Positions 16,573-22,987 of a stretch of DNA of 37,811 nt are shown here, piece by piece. This DNA is from Gemmataceae bacterium. GTDB lineage: Bacteria; Planctomycetota; Planctomycetia; Gemmatales; Gemmataceae. The stretch covers positions 1 through 37,811 of the forward strand of contig JAQGHQ010000299.1 of the NCBI GenBank assembly GCA_028288765.1. The letters run 5' to 3'. Each line of letters begins with the position of its first letter. The stretch's first letter is position 1. The notes under the pieces are model-generated. The model was not told the origin of the DNA. It did not search any database and worked only from the letters and a program-made list of their open reading frames with translations. The translations under genes were made by a program, and so were the position numbers.

Positions 16573-17613
16573 ATGACCGCCGACGATCTCACCGCTCTCA
16601 ACGACCAAATCGCGGCCATGGCACGGGCCGGCCTGCCCCTGGACCAGGGGCTCGAAGGGCTCGCCCGGGAAATGGGCCGCGGCCGTCTGCGGGACGTCAC
16701 CGAGACCCTGGCCCGGGATCTCCGGGCCGGCATTCCGCTGCCGGACGCCCTGGCCCGGCAGACGGGCCGGATACCGCCCTACTACGCGAACCTGGTGACC
16801 GCCGGAATCCAGACCGGCCGCCTCCCCGAAGTCCTGACCACGCTTACGATGTACGCCCGGACGGTCGCGGCCACCCGGGCGACCGTGGTCGAGTCCCTGT
16901 TCTACCCGGCCGTGGTCCTCGTCCTCGGGCTCGTCCTGTTCGGTACGCTCGTCCTGCTGATCCTGCCCCAGTTCGACAAGATATTCCAGGATTTCGGGCT
17001 CCAGCTCCCGTTGTTCACCCAGCTGGTCATGTCGGTCGGCCGGCACCCGGTCGAGTTGATCTTTATCCCGGCGGGCGTCCTGCTCGGTGGGCTTGCCGTG
17101 GCCTGGGGGGCGGTCCGATTCACCCCCCGGGGGCGGCGGGTCTGGGCCCGTCTGGTCTACCTCATCCCCCTCGTCGGGCCCGTGATCCGTGCCGCCAGGC
17201 TGGCGGCGTTCTGCGACCTGCTCTGGATGCTGGTGGAGTACGGGCTGCCGCTCCCGACCGCGGTCCGGCTCGCCGGGGCGGCGTCGAGCGACCCGATCAT
17301 GGCCGCCCGGGCGGTCGAGATCGAAGACCGGCTGGCCCAGGGGATGCCGCTGGCGGACGCGTTCCGGGGTCAGGGGCTGGTGCCCGAATGGGTGGCCTGG
17401 CTGGCCGCGTCCGGCGAGCGGCGCGGCGACCTCGCCGCCGCCCTGCGGGCGATCGGGACCGTCTACCGGCGGCAGGTCGAGGCCCGCTCGGTCGTACTCC
17501 GGACGGTCCTCCCCCCGTTCGTGGTCATCGCCACCGCCGGGTTCCTGACGGGCGTCTTCGCGATGGCCGTCATGATGCCGATGATCAAGCTGCTGGAAGG
17601 GTTGAGCAAGTAA
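16573..17613 (+). CDS. Type II secretion / type IV pilus inner-membrane platform protein (GspF/PilC family), copy 1
   Basis: A 346-residue polytopic protein. It has two GspF cytoplasmic helical domains (about 5-110 and 205-320) with family features: AGIPLPDALARQTGRIPPYYANLVTAGIQTGRLPEVL in the first and LPTAVRLAGAAS, QGMPLADAF and GERRGDLAAAL in the second. TM segments are at about 110-132, 161-181 and 320-342 (LPPFVVIATAGFLTGVFAMAVMMPM). GspF is the platform on which an ATPase drives pseudopilus assembly. ATG 16573 is used; a GTG three codons upstream is an alternative. The TAA stop overlaps the ATG of the next gene (TAATG). It is first in a five-gene coupled operon with no secretion ATPase. 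Confidence 0.9.
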   Translation: MTADDLTALNDQIAAMARAGLPLDQGLEGLAREMGRGRLRDVTETLARDLRAGIPLPDALARQTGRIPPYYANLVTAGIQTGRLPEVLTTLTMYARTVAATRATVVESLFYPAVVLVLGLVLFGTLVLLILPQFDKIFQDFGLQLPLFTQLVMSVGRHPVELIFIPAGVLLGGLAVAWGAVRFTPRGRRVWARLVYLIPLVGPVIRAARLAAFCDLLWMLVEYGLPLPTAVRLAGAASSDPIMAARAVEIEDRLAQGMPLADAFRGQGLVPEWVAWLAASGERRGDLAAALRAIGTVYRRQVEARSVVLRTVLPPFVVIATAGFLTGVFAMAVMMPMIKLLEGLSK

Positions 17614-18896
17614 TGCGCGTGCGAGCTGCCCTCCCCACCCTCGGCGTATTCGCCCAGATCATCGGCGGGGTGATCCTGTTCGTGCTGTTGGAGTGGGTGT
17701 CGATTCCCGTCGGGATTGCGGGGCCCGGAAGTCTGCTCTTTTTCGTGATCAACGGGTGGGCACTCTACGCATTTTTCCGGTACCGGGAAGGCCGGCAGGA
17801 TGAGCTCTATCAGGTGCTGCTCGCCGCGGTCGAACGGGAAGTCCCTCTCGCCCCCGCGCTGCGGTCGTACCTCCGCGACCAACCCCGGCTCCGTCCCGCC
17901 CGGGGCGTTCGGTTGGCTGCACGGGCCGGGATCGGCCTGATCTACATGCTGTTCCTCCCGCTCTACGTCTACTGCCGGCTGTGGATCGGGTGGCGGTCGT
18001 TCGACCGGTACGTGGCCGACCTCGCCGACCAACTGGAGGCGGGCGAGTCTCTGTCCGGTGCTCTCATGGCCGTGCCCGGTGTGGCGTGCCGGGAGGTCCG
18101 GCTGGCGGCCGAAGTGGGGGAGGCGACCGGGGCCCTCGGCGCGTGCCTGGCCGGGGCCAACCGGGAACGGTGGTCGGCCGCATGGCTGGAGGTGGCGCCC
18201 CGGCTCCTCTACCCGTTCCTCGTCCTCCTGTTCGTCTCCGCCATCACCACCTTCCTGATGATTGCGATCGTCCCCAAGTTCAAGAGGATCTTCGCCGAGT
18301 TCGGGGAACACCTGCCGGTCACGACCACGGTCCTGATCGACGCGTGGACGGCGGCGGAGGAGTTCCTCCCGCTCGTTCCCGTGGCGGCCCTCCTCGGGGT
18401 GGCCGCAGTCTCGGTCGTGGGCGTGAACGCCGGCGTGCGGTGGTACACCCCGCTGATCGGCCGGCTCTACCGGTGGGGGGTTCAGGGGGAAATCCTGCGG
18501 ACGCTGGGCCGGCTCCTGGCGGCCGGCCAGACAGTCCCCCAGGCCCTCGGCTTTCTGGCGCGATCGGACGTCCTCCCCGGGGTGGTCCGGAGACGGCTAA
18601 ACCGGGCGTCCGGGGCCGTGGAGGGCGGGGAGCCGCTGAATGATGCGCTCGCCCGCGCCGGGTTACTGCCGGAGCCCATGAGTCCGCTCGTCCGGACCTC
18701 CGAGCGGGTCGGGACTCTGCCCTGGGCGCTGGTGGAGTTGGGCGACCACCTGGCCGGCCGGGCCTTCCGGGTCGTCCGGCGGCTGTCGCTGGTGGTGGCG
18801 CCCGTACTGGTCGTCGTCGTCGGCTCGCTGGTCGGGTTCATCGCCCTCGGGATGTTCCTGCCGCTGATCCAACTCCTCACGAGGTTGAGCGAATGA
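17613..18896 (+). CDS. GspF/PilC-family platform protein, copy 2 (divergent)
   Basis: A 427-residue polytopic protein, related to but longer than the gene before it. Two extra hydrophobic segments near the N-terminus (about 12-55) precede a first F-domain with RYVADLADQLEAGESLSGALMAVPG, and an additional hydrophobic stretch lies at about 108-125. Then come TM segments, IVPKFKRIFAEFGEHLPVTT, and the second F-domain (QGEILRTLGRLLAAGQTVPQALGFLARSD, then SERVGTLPWALVELGDHLAGRAF). The C-terminus (VVGSLVGFIALGMFLPLIQL) is typical of GspF. Two platform proteins in tandem suggest a hetero-oligomeric platform or a specialised second copy. The start overlaps the upstream stop (TAATG), and its own end overlaps the next start (ATGA). 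Confidence 0.85.
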   Translation: MRVRAALPTLGVFAQIIGGVILFVLLEWVSIPVGIAGPGSLLFFVINGWALYAFFRYREGRQDELYQVLLAAVEREVPLAPALRSYLRDQPRLRPARGVRLAARAGIGLIYMLFLPLYVYCRLWIGWRSFDRYVADLADQLEAGESLSGALMAVPGVACREVRLAAEVGEATGALGACLAGANRERWSAAWLEVAPRLLYPFLVLLFVSAITTFLMIAIVPKFKRIFAEFGEHLPVTTTVLIDAWTAAEEFLPLVPVAALLGVAAVSVVGVNAGVRWYTPLIGRLYRWGVQGEILRTLGRLLAAGQTVPQALGFLARSDVLPGVVRRRLNRASGAVEGGEPLNDALARAGLLPEPMSPLVRTSERVGTLPWALVELGDHLAGRAFRVVRRLSLVVAPVLVVVVGSLVGFIALGMFLPLIQLLTRLSE

Positions 18897-19339
18897 CCGG
18901 GCGATCGCTCCTCGATCGGCCCGGCGGCCGGGGCGGCCGCCGCGGGTTCACACTGGGGGAGTGTGCCATCGCGCTGGCGGCGCTGGCCACGATTTCGGTG
19001 ATGGTCGCCGAGCTGGCCACGCGGATGCTGTCGGACCGGGCCCGGATCGAGGCCCGGGCGGAAGGCACGCAGGTCGGCGCGAACATCCTCGAACAGGCCT
19101 GGGCGCTCTCCTGGGACGGGCTCACCTCCGAATGGGCCGGCGGCCGGAAAGTGCCCGACCATGTCCTCCAACGCTGGCCGGATGCGAGGCTGGCCGTGCG
19201 GGTCGAGGCGGAGCCGAACCGCCCGCGGGTCAAGCGGGTCACGGTCGAGCTGCGGTGGGGAGACGACAGGCCGACGTCGTGGCCGCCGGTGGTGTTGACC
19301 GCCCTGTTCGCGGCCCGGACCGCGGGGGGTGGCTCGTGA
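18893..19339 (+). CDS. Pseudopilin-like protein (GspI/PilV type)
   Basis: A 148-residue protein with a class III prepilin signal: a basic leader (GGRGGRRG) followed by FTLGECAIALAALATISVMVAELA. Prepilin peptidase would cut after RRG, and Glu sits at mature position 5. The body after about residue 45 is short and globular (minor pseudopilins are typically 120-200 residues). The ATG overlaps the TGA of the second GspF gene. Assignment to GspI rather than GspH is uncertain. Confidence 0.82.
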   Translation: MTGRSLLDRPGGRGGRRGFTLGECAIALAALATISVMVAELATRMLSDRARIEARAEGTQVGANILEQAWALSWDGLTSEWAGGRKVPDHVLQRWPDARLAVRVEAEPNRPRVKRVTVELRWGDDRPTSWPPVVLTALFAARTAGGGS

Positions 19340-19854
19340 TCCTCGACCGGTCCAACCAGAAGCAAGGCCGGCGGGCCGGGTTCACCTTGCTCGAGATGGT
19401 GGTCGTGATGTGGGCGCTGGGTATGGCCCTGGCCCTCGGGACGGCGCTGATCGTTACCGCCCAGAGGGCGGCCGTGATGGGAGAAGTAGCCTCGGAACGT
19501 CTCACCTCGCGGGCCGAGCTGGCCCGGCAGTTCCGCGACGACGTGTCCGGGGCCGAAGCCGCCCCGGAGAAGCTGGGGGACGTCCTTGCCGGGCCGACGT
19601 GCCTGATCCTCCGGATGCCGGGCGGGTCGACGGTGGTGTACCGGCGGGAGGCCGACGCGCTGGACCGGGTCGAGCGGATCGGCGGCCGGGAGGCGGTCCG
19701 GCGGATCCCGCTCGGCCGGGCCGATACCAGGACCGAGTTCGTTCGCCCGGGTGGCGGGTCCGGTGTCGTCACTCTGCGGGTCACAGAGCCGAGAGAGCAC
19801 GGCCCCGGGAGGGTCTCGGAATTGTCGGCCGCACTTGGAGGGAATCTGCGATGA
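19336..19854 (+). CDS. Pseudopilin-like protein (GspJ type)
   Basis: A 172-residue protein starting at GTG 19336, which overlaps the TGA of the preceding gene (GTGA). The prepilin signal is QGRRAGFTLLEMVVVMWALGM, with cleavage before Phe and Glu at +5. The body contains SERLTSRAELARQFRDDVSGAE, the polar helix continuation common in GspJ-like minor pseudopilins, then beta-rich segments (CLILRMPGGSTVVYRREADALDRV). It would be part of a pseudopilus tip. Its end overlaps the next gene by ATGA. Confidence 0.82.
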   Translation: MILDRSNQKQGRRAGFTLLEMVVVMWALGMALALGTALIVTAQRAAVMGEVASERLTSRAELARQFRDDVSGAEAAPEKLGDVLAGPTCLILRMPGGSTVVYRREADALDRVERIGGREAVRRIPLGRADTRTEFVRPGGGSGVVTLRVTEPREHGPGRVSELSAALGGNLR

Positions 19855-20279
19855 CCGGATCGCGGCTGCGGTCGTCATCCCGGTCCGGGGCGGCGGCCGT
19901 CTGGGTGCTCGTCGTGCTGGCGGTCGTGTCCGGCCTGTCGATGGCCGCGGCAGCCCGGCTCGGATACGCCCGCAAGCAGGTGGAGAGTTATCGGAACCGG
20001 GCCCAGGCCGAGTGGCTGGCCCGGTCGGGATACGAGCTGGCGGTCGGCCGGCTACTGGCCGACCCGGAGTATTCGGGTGAGAAGGTCTCACCCATCCCCG
20101 AGGGGGAAATCACGATCGTCGTCCGGAAGCACCTCAAGAAAGAGAGCGTGTTTCAGGTCGAGTGCGAGGCCCGGTATCGCGCCGGCCCGGACGCGGTCGT
20201 CCACACCATCCGCCGCGCGCTCAAACGGCACACGAGCCCGCAAGGAGTCCGGATCGAAACCGTGCCCGACGAGCCGTGA
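19851..20279 (+). CDS. Short GspK/PilX-like pseudopilin-associated protein
   Basis: A 142-residue protein. The N-terminus SRSGAAAVWVLVVLAVVSGLSMAAAARLG resembles the GspK/PilX start (a small basic leader ending in RSG, then a hydrophobic helix), and SYRNRAQAEWLARSGYELAVGRLLADP is the typical GspK helix (AxxxARSGxxxA). Canonical GspK is about 300 residues with a large insertion domain, so this version is strongly shortened. The Glu normally at +5 is absent, as it is in GspK. It is the last gene of the coupled operon. The 32-bp inverted repeat begins 17 bases after its stop. Confidence 0.75.
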   Translation: MTGSRLRSSSRSGAAAVWVLVVLAVVSGLSMAAAARLGYARKQVESYRNRAQAEWLARSGYELAVGRLLADPEYSGEKVSPIPEGEITIVVRKHLKKESVFQVECEARYRAGPDAVVHTIRRALKRHTSPQGVRIETVPDEP

Positions 20280-20296
20280 GGAGCCTCACACCGATT

Positions 20297-20463
20297 GAGC
20301 CGCACGATAAACGCAGAGAAAGCACGATCAAGACACAAGAATGCAAACAGGAAAGTAGAGAGACGATAATTATATTTATCTAGTTAATGATTTTATTTTG
20401 TGCTTTTTTGCGGCCATTCTCTTGATTCTCAATCGTGCTTTCTCTGCGTTTATCGTGCGGCTC
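20297..20463. repeat. MITE-like element: 32-bp perfect inverted repeats around an AT-rich core
   Basis: Bases 20297-20328 are the exact reverse complement of 20432-20463. The left arm begins GAGCCGCACGATAAACGCAG. The 103-base core is strikingly AT-rich (for example 20370-20400) in a very GC-rich window, and weaker pairing extends the arms inward. It lies between the convergent pseudopilin operon and DNA glycosylase gene and its right arm reaches to 12 bases before the glycosylase stop codon complement. It codes for nothing recognisable and could end transcription in both directions. Confidence 0.8.
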
Positions 20464-20474
20464 TCTCCGGTGAA

Positions 20475-21377
20475 TCACTTCGGGCTCCGGAGGGCCTCCA
20501 GTTCCTCCACGGTCCGCGGCCAGTCTCCCTTCAACAACCGCGACAGGGCCCGGTCGGCCAGCACCTTGCCGTCGGTCTGGCAGTGCGGGCAGTAGTTCGT
20601 CTCGTTCTCGGCGTAAACGATCCGCTGCACCGGGGTCCCGCAGACCGGGCACGGCTGCCGGAACCGCCCGTGGACGGCCATCTCCGGCCGGAACGCGGTC
20701 ACCTTTTCGGGGAACCCGTCCCCGGCCTCTGCGAGGAGCCGATCCACCCACTCGCGCAGGGTCCCGCACGCCGCCTCGTAGAGCCGATCCGCCTCGGCGT
20801 CGGTCAGCCGGGTGGTCCAGGTGAGCGGCGACAACCCGGCCCGGTGCAAGATCTCGTCCGAATAGGCGTTGCCGATCCCGCTGAACAGGTGCGGGTCGGT
20901 GAGCGCCCGCTTCAGCGTGTGGTTATGGGCGCGGAGGACCTCCCGGAACGCGGCCGGGTCGGCGTCGAGGACCTCCAGCCCGCCGGGCTGGTGCCGGGCC
21001 AGTTCGGCCTCGCCCCGGACCACGTGCAGGGAGGCCCGTCGCTTCGTGCCGGCCTCGGTGAGCACCAGGGCGCCGTCGGGGAAGTCGAACACGGCTAGCC
21101 CGACCTTGCCCGGCGGCTTTGCCCCGGGCGGCTTCCAGTGCAGCCGGCCGGCAATCATGAGGTGCAGGACGAGGAACAGGTCGTCGTCCAGTTCGAACAC
21201 GATCCGCTTGCCCAGCCGGCGGAGGCCGCGGACGGTCTTTCCGTGAACCGCATCGAGCGGCGGGTCGAAGGTCCGGACGAGGAACGGGTGGGCCACCCGC
21301 ACCCGCTCCAGGGTCCGCCGGGCGACCCGGCGGTGGAGGCAGTCCAGGTAGACGACGATGTCGGGCAGTTCGGGCAT
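20475..21377 (-). CDS. Formamidopyrimidine/endonuclease VIII-family DNA glycosylase
   Basis: A 300-residue bifunctional DNA glycosylase/AP lyase of base excision repair. The N-terminus is MPELPDI (Pro2 is the Schiff-base nucleophile, Glu3 catalytic). [12 protein letters not shown] holds the conserved lysine, and [11 protein letters not shown] follows. The H2TH region is at about 140-230 with [20 protein letters not shown]. The C-terminal zinc finger is C243-x2-C246-x16-C263-x2-C266 followed by QTDGKVL. PELPD in place of PELPEV, and QTDGK in place of the QRxGR-type finger end, suggest a subgroup distinct from classical MutM, so I leave the symbol open. All catalytic residues are present. The substrate could be oxidised purines or pyrimidines. 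Confidence 0.92.
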   Translation of the reverse strand: MPELPDIVVYLDCLHRRVARRTLERVRVAHPFLVRTFDPPLDAVHGKTVRGLRRLGKRIVFELDDDLFLVLHLMIAGRLHWKPPGAKPPGKVGLAVFDFPDGALVLTEAGTKRRASLHVVRGEAELARHQPGGLEVLDADPAAFREVLRAHNHTLKRALTDPHLFSGIGNAYSDEILHRAGLSPLTWTTRLTDAEADRLYEAACGTLREWVDRLLAEAGDGFPEKVTAFRPEMAVHGRFRQPCPVCGTPVQRIVYAENETNYCPHCQTDGKVLADRALSRLLKGDWPRTVEELEALRSPK

Positions 21378-21594
21378 GAGGGCGGTGACCGAGGGAATGG
21401 GGCCGGCCCCATTCTAACCGACGTGATCGGACTCGCCACCGGCGACGGTCCGCGATTGCCCCGGGTCGGTCGGCCTCTTATGCTGCCCGTGCGGCCGGTA
21501 GCGTCGATGTGGCTCGAAGGACCGCGCAAGTAACCCCAGTGTTCGATTGCGCCGACGGAATGAATCTGATGGTAGGCGAAGTAGAGGCGGCCGG

Positions 21595-21957
21595 ATGGCG
21601 GTAGACAACCCAAACGTGATCGACTTCATCGGCACCGCTCAGAGCAGTGGGCAGGTGGCTCTGACCATCGCGGACCATCTGCCGTGGGACGAAGCCAACG
21701 AGCACTTGGGCATCCTCCAAGCGAAGATCAACCGTTACCTGGAGTTCATCGAGAGCGGACAACTGGCAGAAGAGTACCCAAATGCCAAGCCGGGAGTTCT
21801 CGTCCGGATCGAAGTAGTATGTAAGTACCAACCGTCGCGCGGTGGGGAGCGGTTCTTGGATCTGGCACGGAGAGAGATTAAGACGGCAGGGTGGGGATTC
21901 TCCTGGAGCGTTCCAACCCCCACGGTAGTCATGCATGACCTTCGACCGCGGGTGTGA
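21595..21957 (+). CDS. DUF6572-like protein
   Basis: A 120-residue soluble protein. The pattern MAVDNPNVIDFIGTAQSSG, LTIADHLPWDEANEHLGILQAKINRYLEFIESGQL and a final AGWGFSWSV fits the DUF6572 family as I remember it, a small alpha/beta domain of unknown function. ATG 21595 is used, with GAGGCGG just upstream; an in-frame ATG at 21547 lacks one and adds a basic, low-complexity leader. The local base composition is less GC-rich than in neighbouring genes, hinting at more recent acquisition. Functional context is lacking. Confidence 0.75.
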   Translation: MAVDNPNVIDFIGTAQSSGQVALTIADHLPWDEANEHLGILQAKINRYLEFIESGQLAEEYPNAKPGVLVRIEVVCKYQPSRGGERFLDLARREIKTAGWGFSWSVPTPTVVMHDLRPRV

Positions 21958-21991
21958 TCTGAGTCCAAAACCTGACCAGCTGGGGGTCCTC

Positions 21992-22096
21992 GTGAAGGTG
22001 CTCCGGAACACCGTGTTCGTCCTGCTGATGATCTTCGGCATCCCGGCCCTGATCGCTTTGCCGTTCCTGCTGTCCGGGTTCATCGGCCGGATGTAG
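21992..22096 (+). CDS. Putative 34-residue hydrophobic peptide
   Basis: GTG at 21992, preceded by GGGGG, opens a frame to TAG at 22094-22096. The peptide begins MKVLRNTVFVLLMIFGIPAL, continues with LPFLLSG, and ends FIGRM. It has one transmembrane helix with a basic N-terminus. It begins 34 bases after the DUF6572-like gene, and a hairpin follows 7 bases after its stop, which supports a real transcription unit. No family was recognised. Confidence 0.45.
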   Translation: MKVLRNTVFVLLMIFGIPALIALPFLLSGFIGRM

Positions 22097-22103
22097 CTCA
22101 GAA

Positions 22104-22124
22104 GTCGGAGGTCAGACCTCCGAC
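22104..22124. terminator. Small hairpin after the hydrophobic peptide ORF
   Basis: GTCGGAGGT (22104-22112) pairs with ACCTCCGAC (22116-22124) around CAG. There is no T-run, so it may be a repeat unit instead of a true terminator. Confidence 0.4.
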
Positions 22125-22132
22125 CTCCCACC

Positions 22133-22193
22133 CCCGGGAACACCCCCGACCGCCGTTCCCGGGAGCGGGAATTGGTGAACTCGGTTCACTTTT
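22133..22193 (+). promoter_or_regulatory. Two inverted repeats upstream of the ACIII operon
   Basis: CCCGGGAAC (22133-22141) pairs with GTTCCCGGG (22155-22163). GTGAAC (22175-22180) pairs with GTTCAC (22184-22189) and is followed by TTTT. They lie in the leader before actA. They could be an operator or a weak terminator or attenuator; no clear -35/-10 pair was found nearby. Confidence 0.35.
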
Positions 22194-22321
22194 CGCGGTT
22201 CGCCTGCTTGCCGCGGGCAGTCGTAACCCCGTACCGTTTCCCTGTCCCCCGATGAACCGGGCCGGCCGTGGTGCGCCGGCCGGTCGTCTGCGTCAACCGC
22301 CTATCGGCAAGAGGCGAGGAT

Positions 22322-22987
22322 TTGGCCGCCATCTTCCCGCGAACGATCGACGCCCAGCTCCGCCAGGCCGCGGTCGGCGTGGTCGTCGGGGTCGGGCTGG
22401 TCGTCGTCGGGTGGTACTACTACGCCCTCCCGAGCTACACCCGGGTCGGGTACCAGCCGGAACAGCCGGTGGCGTTCTCCCACGAGCAGCACGTCGGCCA
22501 GCTCGGGCTCGACTGTACGTACTGCCACCAGCACGTGTTCGACTCCCCGCACGCGACCGTCCCCGCCGCCCAGACGTGCATGAACTGCCACAACCCGAAG
22601 AAGGCGAACGTGAAGGGTGCCAGCCCGCTCCTCGCCCCGGTCCGGGCTGGCTTCGACACCGGCCAGCCGGTCGGCTGGAAGCGGGTCCACAAGCTCCCGG
22701 AGTATGCGTACTTCAACCACGCGGTCCACGTGAACAAGGGCGTGTCGTGCGTCTCGTGCCACGGGCAGGTGAACGAGATGAAGGTGGTCGCCCACGACCA
22801 GCCGTTGAGCATGGGCTGGTGCCTGAAGTGCCACAATGACCCGGGCAAGAGTCTCCGGCCGGCGACCGAGGTGACCAACCTGACCTGGGCCCCGGACGCC
22901 GGCCAGACCCGTGAGGAGGTCGGGAAGGCGATCCAGAAGGACTTGCAGGTCAACCCGCCGATGAACTGCCAGAGCTGTCACCGATGA
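22322..22987 (+). CDS. actA: ACIII subunit ActA, pentaheme cytochrome c
   Basis: A 221-residue membrane-anchored multiheme cytochrome, the electron-output module of alternative complex III (quinol:electron-acceptor oxidoreductase). Five CxxCH sites are present (65-69, 86-90, 143-147, 167-171, 216-220), matching the five hemes of ActA. One TM helix (about 15-34) follows the N-terminus. I start at TTG 22322 because AGAGG lies 7 bases upstream and the resulting M-A-x-I-F-P-R beginning fits what I know of ActA N-termini; a GTG at 22268 adds 18 unconserved residues. The stop overlaps the actB start (ATGA). Hemes face the periplasm. Confidence 0.93.
   Translation: MAAIFPRTIDAQLRQAAVGVVVGVGLVVVGWYYYALPSYTRVGYQPEQPVAFSHEQHVGQLGLDCTYCHQHVFDSPHATVPAAQTCMNCHNPKKANVKGASPLLAPVRAGFDTGQPVGWKRVHKLPEYAYFNHAVHVNKGVSCVSCHGQVNEMKVVAHDQPLSMGWCLKCHNDPGKSLRPATEVTNLTWAPDAGQTREEVGKAIQKDLQVNPPMNCQSCHR

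Noticed and set aside
20380..20769. Small ORFs reading into the AT-rich element
   Set aside because: They are frames on both arms of the inverted repeat that translate to the same meaningless peptide and shadow the glycosylase gene.
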